Positions 17,703 to 25,341 of a stretch of DNA of 64,000 bases are shown here, piece after piece. This DNA comes from Contendibacter sp031732755 (GTDB lineage: Bacteria; Pseudomonadota; Gammaproteobacteria; Competibacterales; Competibacteraceae): assembly GCA_031732755.1 (NCBI GenBank), contig JAVMKI010000057.1, positions 37,904 to 101,903 on the forward strand, given 5' to 3'. The translations under genes and the position numbers were made by a program. Under the pieces are notes generated by a model. The model saw only the letters and a program-made list of their open reading frames with translations, was not told where the DNA came from and ran no database searches. Each line of letters starts with the position of its first letter. Positions within the stretch are counted from its first letter, which is position 1.

Positions 17703-18044
17703 CTATTGGCCGACTGATCGGCTGTCCTGCACCAGTCGATCAAATTCGATTTTGAACTGCGCCGTTAACTCGCTCAGGATTCGAGCATCTTCCGTGAATT
17801 TTCGCTGCAAGCTGGCGATAGCCTCGGCCTGGCTGCTCAGGAAAGTTTGTAAACTGGCCAGATCGCTGATTTCGGCGGCCGCCTTCATCCGGTTGATCGC
17901 TATGTCCACGTAGGCTTGCAGGGCGCTCATTTGAAAGTTGACCAGGGTTTCTAGATTGGCGGCGGACAGTTTGTTGGCTTTGATGATCGGGGCCAGCAGA
18001 TTTTGTTGCCGCCCGGAAAGAGGGATTGTGGGGTCATGGGTCAT
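17703..18044 (-). CDS. Phasin family protein
   Basis: This 113-residue helical protein looks like a phasin, a surface protein of polyhydroxyalkanoate granules. The hydrophobic-amphipathic segment ANLETLVNFQMSALQAYVDIAINRM and the following LQTFLSSQAEAIASLQRKF match the phasin pattern. The ATG at 18044 follows a GGAG Shine-Dalgarno sequence; the frame to 18101 is less likely. No PHA synthase is in the window. The assignment fits the glycogen enzyme glgB and the fatty acyl-CoA reductase in suggesting a storage-compound accumulator. It is transcribed divergently from rdgC. Confidence 0.72.
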   Translation of the reverse strand: MTHDPTIPLSGRQQNLLAPIIKANKLSAANLETLVNFQMSALQAYVDIAINRMKAAAEISDLASLQTFLSSQAEAIASLQRKFTEDARILSELTAQFKIEFDRLVQDSRSVGQ

Positions 18045-18243
18045 GGCGAGTCGCTCCAAAGGAAGTTGGCGTGGATGACTGATTTTACTGTATTGCGGCA
18101 TGGCGTGGATTTTATTGCGGTGTAATCCGCGAAGAACAGCGTGTTGTTCCTGAAATTCTGGACAGGGCGAGTTCAGTCATTGACCTTGGCGTCCGGTGGA
18201 CAACTGGTGATAATGCCTTCTTCGTCAAGGAATATTGTTGCCC

Positions 18244-19146
18244 ATGTGGTTTAAGAATCTGACATTGCTGCGGTTGGTCGAGCCGCTTCCCCTGACTGCG
18301 GAAACATTGGCGGCTCGGTTGGAACAACACGCCTTTCAACTTTGCCTCAGCCATCAACCTAGCGCCGCTGGCTGGACGCCTCCCCTGGGGCGTAAGGCGG
18401 TGGATTTGGTGCATGAGATAGGTGGCCGCTTGTTGATCTGCTTGCGAACCGAGGAAAAAGTGTTGCCGGCGACGGTGATCAACCAGACCTTGACCGAACG
18501 TATCGCCGTGATCGAGGATCAGCAGGGGCGGACGGTGCGCCGCCGTGAAAAACAGGAGTTGCGTGACCAGCTCGTGCAAGATTTGTTGCCCCGCGCCCTG
18601 ACCCGTAGTCGGCTTGGCTATGCTTATCTGGATCCGGCGGTGGGCTGGCTGGTGGTGGACAGCGCCAGTCCGCGGGGAGTCGAGGAAATCACCGGGATGT
18701 TGCGTCGGACCTTGGGTACGCTGCCGGTGGCGCCGCTCCGGGTGGCGTGGCCCCCGACAGTGATCATGACCGCCTGGCTGGCCGAGAACGGAGCGCCGGC
18801 CGGATTTGCCTTGGGCGATGTTTGCGAATTGCGCGAGGATGACGCTGGGGGTGGGGTTGTGCGCTGTCGGGGCCAGGATTTGACCGGGGATGAGATCCGC
18901 GGCCATCTACAAGCCGGTAAGCAGGTGACTCGACTGGGCCTGATCTGGGACGGACGGGTCGCTTTCGTGCTGGATGAAGCGCTGACCTTGCGCCGACTCC
19001 AATTTCTGGATGTGGTGCGAGAGTCCCTGCGCGATACCGCCGCCCCGTCGCTGGAAGCCATAGCCGATGCCGAATTTGCCCTGATGACTGGAGAATTGGC
19101 GTTGCTGCTGCCACGCTTGTTGGAGTCGTTCGGTGGCGTGGCGTGA
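18244..19146 (+). CDS. rdgC: Recombination-associated protein RdgC
   Basis: RdgC is a ring-shaped, non-specific double-stranded DNA-binding protein that restrains RecA-promoted recombination. The 300-residue protein opens with the family hallmark MWFKNL and contains PPLGRKAVDLVHEIGGRLLICLR and QLVQDLLPRALTRS. ATG 18244 matches the family start, although the AAGGA Shine-Dalgarno sequence at 18227-18231 would also suit the TTG codons at 18235 or 18238. It is a stand-alone gene, divergent from the phasin. Confidence 0.93.
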   Translation: MWFKNLTLLRLVEPLPLTAETLAARLEQHAFQLCLSHQPSAAGWTPPLGRKAVDLVHEIGGRLLICLRTEEKVLPATVINQTLTERIAVIEDQQGRTVRRREKQELRDQLVQDLLPRALTRSRLGYAYLDPAVGWLVVDSASPRGVEEITGMLRRTLGTLPVAPLRVAWPPTVIMTAWLAENGAPAGFALGDVCELREDDAGGGVVRCRGQDLTGDEIRGHLQAGKQVTRLGLIWDGRVAFVLDEALTLRRLQFLDVVRESLRDTAAPSLEAIADAEFALMTGELALLLPRLLESFGGVA

Positions 19147-19384
19147 TATTCCCCCGGACTTCGCGGCGCGAGGCGGGCTGGAGTCGGGCGAATCGGTGTA
19201 ACGAGGCGGCGGATGAGCCGCAAGGCGGAAAGTCGCGGGTCCCGATGGCTAGATCTGGCCGTATCCGCTGGTGATGTGGCGCGAAACGCGGCACGGCCAA
19301 TGGAAAATTATCCACCGACCTGTTGTCGTGGGCGCGAGGTGTTCACGATAGCCCTTGGGAAGATAGTGTTTGAAAGGCGGGGTT
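19147..19384. other. Intergenic region after rdgC
   Basis: The 238 bases hold no gene, tRNA or clear promoter that I can support. The sequence is GC-rich and without obvious repeats. Confidence 0.4.
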
Positions 19385-20443
19385 ATGGGCGATAGCTGGC
19401 GACTGATGAGCGTGGTGGTAACGGTGGGAGTTTTGGCGTTTGTGGTGCTGGTTGGCTGGTTCACGTTCCATTATGTCGGGCGACGGAAACGGGTAATGGC
19501 GGAACGGGTTCTAGTGGCCCGACAGATGGCGGAACGGGCGGCGGCGGAACGGGCGGCGGCGGAACGGGCGGTAGCGGAAAAAGCGGCGCTTCAGCGGGCC
19601 GCCGCCGAGCGCCTGGCGGCCAAGCGAGCAATGTTGGAGCAGGCGGCGCTGGAGCGCGCGGCTCGGGATAAGGCGGATGTGGAGCAGGCTATCGCCGAAT
19701 GGGCGGCGGCCGAACAGGCCGAGGCCGAACGGGTGCAACTGCACCAGGCGGTGGCGGAACGGCGAGAGGTTGAGGAAACCGAGTCCCGACTACGCGCCGT
19801 TGAAGAAGCCATTTCCGAATGGGTCGAGGCGGAACGGGAAGGCAGCCGACTGGCCGCTGCCACGCCAGCCGGCAAGCCCCCGCCGAAGAAGACCTATACC
19901 CGTACCGAGGTCATTCACCAGCAGGTGCGGTTGCACGCTGGGGCAGTGACCAAGGAAATCCAGGAATTGGACTACATCAAGAACCGGATTGAAGCGGGGG
20001 TGGACCTTCTGCCGATTGAATTCAAGCAGACGGTGGACGACTGGAAGGAAGGCCGGGTTCTTCGGCACAGCAGTTTCGATGATCTCAAGCTGAAATTTCG
20101 TTACAAGGCCTACTCCGTCGAGGACGGTTACGAGTTGTTGTATATGTATAATCGCTGGATTACCCAGCAGTGGCAGAAGCTACGATTGTTCATCCGACTG
20201 CTGGGCGCCGGCGAGGTGGACTCATCGGAGAGCATTCAGTCGGCGATTGAGCGGGTGGAGCGGAACGAACGGGAAAAATATCTCGACATGGATGTGGACG
20301 TGGTTTTTACCTTGCGTGATATCCGTGACACTCTGGACAAGTTGATCGATATGGAAACCATCCTCAAGGAACTGGAGGCGGTTTGCCGCAAGCGTTCCGA
20401 GCAGATCATCAACCCGGCTTGGGAAGCCAAGGGGTCGCTGTAA
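19385..20443 (+). CDS. Membrane-anchored coiled-coil protein of unknown function
   Basis: I do not recognise this 352-residue protein. One transmembrane helix lies near the N terminus (about residues 8-28, VVVTVGVLAFVVLVGWFTF). It is followed by about 120 residues of Ala/Arg/Glu-rich coiled coil with RAAAE-type five-residue repeats, then a Pro/Lys linker. The C-terminal 180 residues form a more ordered, charged, helical domain containing FKQTVDDWKEGRVLRHSSFDDLKLKFRYKAYS. The start could also be TTG at 19370; ATG 19385 follows a GGCGGGG stretch. The coiled coil is encoded partly by a 15-base tandem repeat. It stands alone between rdgC and the liv operon. Confidence 0.65.
   Translation: MGDSWRLMSVVVTVGVLAFVVLVGWFTFHYVGRRKRVMAERVLVARQMAERAAAERAAAERAVAEKAALQRAAAERLAAKRAMLEQAALERAARDKADVEQAIAEWAAAEQAEAERVQLHQAVAERREVEETESRLRAVEEAISEWVEAEREGSRLAAATPAGKPPPKKTYTRTEVIHQQVRLHAGAVTKEIQELDYIKNRIEAGVDLLPIEFKQTVDDWKEGRVLRHSSFDDLKLKFRYKAYSVEDGYELLYMYNRWITQQWQKLRLFIRLLGAGEVDSSESIQSAIERVERNEREKYLDMDVDVVFTLRDIRDTLDKLIDMETILKELEAVCRKRSEQIINPAWEAKGSL
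19531..19575 (+). repeat. Three tandem 15-base repeats inside the coiled-coil gene
   Basis: The unit GGAACGGGCGGCGGC occurs at 19531-19545 and 19546-19560, with a third copy differing by two bases at 19561-19575. It encodes five-residue units in the coiled coil, so slippage would change the coil length in frame. Confidence 0.8.
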
Positions 20444-20470
20444 ACGGCGACGCAATCCGTGACGCATGGC

Positions 20471-20507
20471 TATAATCCCTTAGGTGGATGGAGGCATCCA
20501 TCCACCT
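20471..20507 (+). promoter_or_regulatory. Consensus -10 hexamer followed by a perfect hairpin ahead of livK
   Basis: TATAAT occurs at 20471-20476, without a good -35. Eleven-base perfect arms (20482-20492 and 20497-20507, loop of four) begin where transcription would be expected to start, so the livK mRNA may carry a 5' stem-loop. Alternatively this is the terminator of the upstream coiled-coil gene; no T-tract follows it. Confidence 0.45.
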
Positions 20508-20569
20508 CCCACCCTTTCCCAAGCAACCGTACAGTCGCAATCAATCCCTTAAATTAAAGAGGAAAACCG

Positions 20570-21730
20570 ATGAGAAAATCATTGTCCCTGCTGTTGTTTG
20601 CAGTACTGGCCTCCCTGAGCGTTTTCGCCTGGAGCGCCGAAAAGACCCTCAATCTGGGCGTTGTCGCCGAACTGACCGGCGACATGCCGGCCGTGGGGAC
20701 TTCCTGCAAGAACGCCGCTGAAATGGCGGTCAAGGAGGTCAACGCTGCCGGTGGCCTGCAAGTGGGTAAGGAAAAAATGAAGGTGGATCTGGTGGTCGAG
20801 GACAACGCCGGCAAGGCCGACCAGTCCGCCGCCGCCGCGCAGAAGCTGATCACTCAGGACGAAGTGCTGGCCATCGTCGGCCCCAACGCCAGCCGCTATG
20901 CGATTCCCGCTTCGGAAATCGCCGAAAGCTCCGGGACGGTGCTGATCACCCCTTGGTCGACCAATCCCAAAACCACACTGGATGCCACGACCAACCAGCC
21001 CAAGAAGTACGTCTTCCGGGCTTGCTTCATCGACCCCTTCCAGGGTGGAGTGCTGGCCAAGTTTGCATTGGAGAAGCTGAAGGCCAAGAAAGCCGCAGTG
21101 CTCTACGATGTGGCCTCCGACTACAACAAAGGCATTGCCGAGGTGTTTAAGGCAAATTACGAAAAGCTGGGCGGCAAGATCGTCGCGTTCGAGACCTATA
21201 CCACCAATGACAAGGATTTCTCGGCGCAGTTGACCAAGATCAAGGATGCCAAGCCGGACGTGATTTTCCTACCCAACTACTACAGCGAAGTACCACTGCA
21301 AGTGCAGCAGGCCAAGCGACTGGGCATCACCGTGCCCTTCATCGGCAGCGACTCCTGGGGTAGCAACGAACTTCTCACCCTGGGTGGCGCCGACCTGAAC
21401 GGTTATTATTTCAGCACGCACTACGCCGCCGACAACGCCGCGCCGGTCGCTAAGAAGTTCATTGCGGACTATGAGAAGGCTTACGGAACGAAGCCGGATG
21501 ATGTAGCCGCGCTGACCTACGACGCCTTTGGCTTGCTGTTCGGCGCGATCAAGAACGCTGGCAAGGCTGACCGCGAAGCCATTCGTGCCGCGCTATCCAC
21601 CCTGCCCAATTATAAGGGTGTCACCGGCGACATGAAATTCCAGGCCAATTCACGCGATCCCATCAAGAGCGCGGTGATCCTGCAAATCAAGGATGGCAAG
21701 TTCACCTACTTCACCAACGCCAACCCCTGA
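20570..21730 (+). CDS. livK: Branched-chain amino acid ABC transporter, periplasmic binding protein
   Basis: This 386-residue type I periplasmic binding protein of the LivJ/LivK family has a signal peptide cut after about residue 23 (SVFAWSA). Hallmarks are LNLGVVAELTGDMPAVG, KNAAEMAVKEVNAAGG, DKDFSAQLTKIKDAKPDVIFLPNYY and FIGSDSW. It probably binds leucine, isoleucine or valine, though family members also bind amides or aromatic acids. It has a good Shine-Dalgarno sequence (AGAGGAA). It is the first gene of livKHMGF and is separated from livH by a terminator-like hairpin, which would allow the binding protein to be made in excess. Confidence 0.93.
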   Translation: MRKSLSLLLFAVLASLSVFAWSAEKTLNLGVVAELTGDMPAVGTSCKNAAEMAVKEVNAAGGLQVGKEKMKVDLVVEDNAGKADQSAAAAQKLITQDEVLAIVGPNASRYAIPASEIAESSGTVLITPWSTNPKTTLDATTNQPKKYVFRACFIDPFQGGVLAKFALEKLKAKKAAVLYDVASDYNKGIAEVFKANYEKLGGKIVAFETYTTNDKDFSAQLTKIKDAKPDVIFLPNYYSEVPLQVQQAKRLGITVPFIGSDSWGSNELLTLGGADLNGYYFSTHYAADNAAPVAKKFIADYEKAYGTKPDDVAALTYDAFGLLFGAIKNAGKADREAIRAALSTLPNYKGVTGDMKFQANSRDPIKSAVILQIKDGKFTYFTNANP

Positions 21731-21742
21731 GGAAAAATAGCG

Positions 21743-21825
21743 GATGGCGAGTGGCGAATAGTGGTGGGGTTCGACCACTCGCTGCTCGCCCATCGCCTCC
21801 AGCGGCCTCGGTGGGCCGTTCTTTT
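21743..21825 (+). terminator. livK-livH intercistronic hairpins (attenuating terminator)
   Basis: Two structures lie in the 109-base livK-livH gap. A long imperfect hairpin has GATGGCGAG/CTCGCCCATC (21743-21751 with 21785-21794) enclosing AGTGGT/ACCACT. Next is a short GC stem CGGCC/GGCCG (21803-21807 with 21814-21818) directly followed by TTCTTTT. The second looks like an intrinsic terminator and is probably partial, because the permease genes follow on the same strand. Confidence 0.6.
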
Positions 21826-21839
21826 CGTCAATCCGCGGC

Positions 21840-22745
21840 ATGACGGCAGGTACACTCTTGAGCGAAGGCATCGTCTACTGGCTGCAACAGGCCTTGAACG
21901 CCCTGCAACTGGGCAGCATTTACGCCCTCATCGCCCTGGGCTACACCATGGTCTACGGCATTCTGACCATGATCAATTTCGCCCATGGCGATGTATTTAT
22001 GATCGGCGCCTTTCTCTGTTTTCTGGCCGCCGTGTACCTGGGACTGTCTTTCACGCCCACCCTGTTGCTGACCATGCTGGGCGCGGCGCTGCTGGGCGTG
22101 GCGATTGAACGCCTGGCCTACAAACCCTTGCGCCATGCGCCCCGAGTCTCGGCGATCATCACCGCCCTGGGAATCGGTATTTTCCTGGAAAACTTCACCT
22201 TGGCGCTGGCGCCCTATCCCAAGAATATTCCGCCCTTGCTGGAGAATGTCACCTGGGATCTGGGCGGCGTCTCCCTGTCGTCATTGCAGGTCATCATCAT
22301 TTTCCTGTCATTGGGTTTGATGTTCGTGCTGGATTACGTCGTGCACCGCACTCCAGTGGGCATAGCGATGCGAGCCATTTCCTGGGACAAGACGTTCGTG
22401 CCGCTGATGGGCGTGCCGCTGGACCTCATCATTTCCGTCACCTTCGCCATCGGCGCGGGGCTGGCCGGCGCGGCGGGCACCATGTATGCGCTTGCTTACC
22501 CAGTCATTGATCCCTACATGGGCATCATGGTGGGTTGGAAAGCGTTCATTTCCGCTGTGGTGGGCGGCATCGGCAACATTCGGGGGGCGATGATCGGCGC
22601 GTTCATCCTAGGCGGGGTGGAGATCATGGTCACGGCCTTCTTTCCCTCCACCTATCGGGATTTCGTCGCCTTCACCCTGTTGATGTTGCTCATCGTCGTT
22701 CGACCCTATGGCATTCTGGGCCAGCCACGGACGCAAAAGGTATGA
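21840..22745 (+). CDS. livH: Branched-chain amino acid ABC transporter permease LivH
   Basis: This 301-residue inner-membrane permease has about eight transmembrane helices. Typical LivH sequence includes LGSIYALIALGYTMVYGILTMINFAHG near the N terminus and VVGGIGNIRGAMIGAFILGG near the C terminus. Its stop codon overlaps the livM start (ATGA), showing translational coupling. Confidence 0.94.
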   Translation: MTAGTLLSEGIVYWLQQALNALQLGSIYALIALGYTMVYGILTMINFAHGDVFMIGAFLCFLAAVYLGLSFTPTLLLTMLGAALLGVAIERLAYKPLRHAPRVSAIITALGIGIFLENFTLALAPYPKNIPPLLENVTWDLGGVSLSSLQVIIIFLSLGLMFVLDYVVHRTPVGIAMRAISWDKTFVPLMGVPLDLIISVTFAIGAGLAGAAGTMYALAYPVIDPYMGIMVGWKAFISAVVGGIGNIRGAMIGAFILGGVEIMVTAFFPSTYRDFVAFTLLMLLIVVRPYGILGQPRTQKV

Positions 22746-23845
22746 GCGCCATGCTCGGAAACGGTTGGGAACGGTTCATGGCGCAACGCTGGTTGCTGCC
22801 GATGCTGATTGCGGTTGGCTTGGCCTTGGCCTTCGCCATTCCTGAATACAACCTGCTGAACAAATACATTCAGTTGGTCATGATGTATGTGGGCATCAAC
22901 ATCATCCTGACGGTCAGCTTGAATCTGGTGAACGGCTACATGGGCGAGTTTTCCCTGGCCCACGCCGGTTTCATGGCGGTGGGGGCTTACACCGCCGCCC
23001 TGCTGACCCAGAGGGTGTTGCCAGTGGCGGACTATCCGGGATTGTTCCCGCTGGCGGTGCTGGCCGGCGGGCTGATGGCGGCGGTGCTGGGGCTGGTCGT
23101 GGCGGTGCCGTCGTTCAAGGTGCGCGGCGACTATCTGGCCATCATCACCCTGGCGTTCCTGATGATCGTCAAGTCGGTGATCGAAAATATCGACACTATC
23201 GGTGGCCCGCGCGGCATTCCGGGCATCAAAAGATTGACCACCCTGCCCTGGGTATTCTTCTGGACAGTGGTCTCGGTCTGGGTAGTGCGCAATTTCGTCT
23301 ATTCCAAATATGGGCGTGGGGTGCTCTCCATCCGCGAGGACGAGATCGCCAGTGATTTGATGAGCGTCAACACCCGCCGGGTGAAGTTCCTGGCGTTCAT
23401 GGTATCGTCCTTTTTCGCCGGCATCGCCGGAGCGCTGTTTGCCCATCTGTTGCAGTTCATCAGTCCCCGGGTGTTCGACATCATCAAGACCACCGACGTA
23501 TTGATCATGGTCTACCTGGGCGGTATCGCCTCCATCGGCGGTTCCATCCTCGGCGCGACCGTCTACACCGTGTTGCTGGAACTGCTGCGACCGTCCACCG
23601 TGGCGGCGATGCTGGCCTGGTTGCCGGCGGTGGTGTTCGATCCACTGAACGCGCATTTCATCCAGCATCTGGGGGTCTGGCGGATGGTGATCATGCCACT
23701 GGCCCTGGTGCTGGTGATGCTCTTCGCGCCACGTGGGATCATGGGTCTGCGAGAGTTCCGCTGGTTTATTCCCAAGCGGGATCTGGACGCTCATCATCGC
23801 CACATCGCCCACGGAGAAAGCCATGGCGTTACTCACAGCCACTAG
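22742..23845 (+). CDS. livM: Branched-chain amino acid ABC transporter permease LivM
   Basis: This 367-residue inner-membrane permease has typical LivM motifs: LNLVNGYMGEFSLAHAGFMAVGAY, GDYLAIITLAF, and the cytoplasmic EAA-like loop region with LGGIASIGGSILGA. The ATG at 22742 overlaps the livH stop; an alternative ATG lies three codons later. The last 20 residues are unusually His-rich, a feature I would not read as functional without more evidence. It overlaps livG by 23 bases. Confidence 0.94.
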   Translation: MSAMLGNGWERFMAQRWLLPMLIAVGLALAFAIPEYNLLNKYIQLVMMYVGINIILTVSLNLVNGYMGEFSLAHAGFMAVGAYTAALLTQRVLPVADYPGLFPLAVLAGGLMAAVLGLVVAVPSFKVRGDYLAIITLAFLMIVKSVIENIDTIGGPRGIPGIKRLTTLPWVFFWTVVSVWVVRNFVYSKYGRGVLSIREDEIASDLMSVNTRRVKFLAFMVSSFFAGIAGALFAHLLQFISPRVFDIIKTTDVLIMVYLGGIASIGGSILGATVYTVLLELLRPSTVAAMLAWLPAVVFDPLNAHFIQHLGVWRMVIMPLALVLVMLFAPRGIMGLREFRWFIPKRDLDAHHRHIAHGESHGVTHSH

Positions 23846-24593
23846 GGTCAAGCATTATTTTGGAGGGCTATGCGCGGTCGCCGACTTCAACTTGGAACTC
23901 CAGTCCGGCGAACTGGTGGGGATCATCGGTCCTAACGGCGCGGGTAAAACGACGATCTTCAATCTGATCACCGGCGTCTATCGGGCCAGCGAGGGCAGCA
24001 TCCGCCTGCGGGGCACCGAACTGGTGGGCAAAACGCCCCATCAGATCACGGCCCTGCAGGTTGGCCGCACCTTTCAAAACATTCGCTTGTTCCGGGATTT
24101 ATCGGTGTTGGACAACGTGCGCATCGCTCATTACGCCCAGGTTCGCTACAGCCCACTGGAGGCGCTGTTGCATCTGGGCCGCTATCGCCGCGAGGAACAG
24201 CGCATTCTCGACAATTCCCGGCGGCTGTTGCGCATTTTCAAACTGGAGCATCTGGCCGGCGAGACCGCCAAGAACCTGCCCTACGGCTCGCAACGGCGGC
24301 TGGAAATTGCCCGGGCGCTGGCCATCGGCCCGGAATTGCTGTTGCTGGACGAACCGGCGGCGGGGATGAACCCGAACGAGATCGATCAGTTGATGGAATT
24401 CATTCAGTGGATCCGCCAGGAATTCAAACTCACCATCCTGTTGATCGAACATCAGATGAAACTGGTGATGGGTATCTGCGAACGGATCAAGGTGCTGGAT
24501 TTCGGCGAAACTCTGGCCGAGGGACCGCCCGAAGTCATCCAAAACGATCCCAAGGTGTTGGAAGCTTACCTGGGCGAGGGACCGGTCGGATGA
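23823..24593 (+). CDS. livG: Branched-chain amino acid ABC transporter ATPase LivG
   Basis: This 256-residue ATP-binding subunit has Walker A GPNGAGKT, the Q-loop in VGRTFQNIRLF, a signature-like LPYGSQRRLEIARAL (replacing the usual LSGGQ, as is normal in LivG), Walker B LLLLDEPAAGMNP and H-loop LIEHQMKLV. The ATG at 23823 lies inside the end of livM. The stop overlaps the livF start. Confidence 0.95.
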   Translation: MALLTATRVKHYFGGLCAVADFNLELQSGELVGIIGPNGAGKTTIFNLITGVYRASEGSIRLRGTELVGKTPHQITALQVGRTFQNIRLFRDLSVLDNVRIAHYAQVRYSPLEALLHLGRYRREEQRILDNSRRLLRIFKLEHLAGETAKNLPYGSQRRLEIARALAIGPELLLLDEPAAGMNPNEIDQLMEFIQWIRQEFKLTILLIEHQMKLVMGICERIKVLDFGETLAEGPPEVIQNDPKVLEAYLGEGPVG

Positions 24594-25324
24594 GCGAGGC
24601 GAGAAGCGGGTTTGAAGACCTGCAATTGGAAGTACGCGACCTGGAGGTCCATTACGATGGGATCCGTGCGCTGCACGGCGTGTCCTTCACCGTGCTCAAG
24701 GGCGAAATCGTAACGCTGATCGGCGCTAACGGCGCTGGCAAGACTTCGATTCTGCGAGCGATTTCCGGCTTGACGCCCTATGCCGGCGTCGTCGCGTTCG
24801 AGGGCCAGAATCTCCGGCGCGTGCCGGCCCACCGGATCGTCAAGCTCGGCATCGCCCACGTACCGGAAGGACGGGGCATCTTCGGTAATCTGACGGTGCT
24901 GGAAAATCTGCGGTTGGCGACTTGGCAACGGACCGACAAGGGCGAGATCGCGGCTGATTACGACCGGGTCTTCACGATCTTTCCCCGGCTCAAGGAGCGT
25001 CAGCACCAACCAGGCGGCACCTTGTCTGGTGGCGAGCAGCAAATGCTGGCGGTGGGACGGGCGCTGATGAGTCGAGGCCGGCTATTGTTGCTGGACGAGC
25101 CGTCCATGGGCCTGTCGCCGCGACTGGTGCAGGACATCTTCCGGGTGATCGAGGATATCAACCGGTCAGGAACCACCATTCTGCTGGTGGAGCAGAACGC
25201 CAACATGGCCTTGCGGATTGCGTCCCGCGCCTATGTCCTGGAAACTGGCGGCATCATGCTGTCCGGCGCCGGGCGGGAATTGCTGGGCGATCCCCGGGTC
25301 AAGGAAGCCTATCTGGGCGCGTAG
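24590..25324 (+). CDS. livF: Branched-chain amino acid ABC transporter ATPase LivF
   Basis: This 244-residue ATP-binding subunit has Walker A GANGAGKT, HVPEGRGIFGNLTVLENL typical of LivF, signature LSGGEQQMLAVGRAL, Walker B LLLLDEPSMGLSP and LLVEQN at the H-loop position, where LivF proteins have Gln in place of His. ATG 24590 overlaps the livG stop. It is the last gene of the operon, convergent with the kinase gene 17 bases on. Confidence 0.95.
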   Translation: MSEARSGFEDLQLEVRDLEVHYDGIRALHGVSFTVLKGEIVTLIGANGAGKTSILRAISGLTPYAGVVAFEGQNLRRVPAHRIVKLGIAHVPEGRGIFGNLTVLENLRLATWQRTDKGEIAADYDRVFTIFPRLKERQHQPGGTLSGGEQQMLAVGRALMSRGRLLLLDEPSMGLSPRLVQDIFRVIEDINRSGTTILLVEQNANMALRIASRAYVLETGGIMLSGAGRELLGDPRVKEAYLGA

Positions 25325-25341
25325 GCGCCGCATCGACCCTT

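Noticed and set aside
19531..19575. Short tandem repeats considered as a CRISPR array
   Set aside because: The units are 15 bases without spacers and lie in frame inside a coding region.
22706..23851. Minus-strand ORF of 381 codons opposite livM
   Set aside because: It is His/Gln-rich antisense translation of a conserved membrane protein gene, with no family match.
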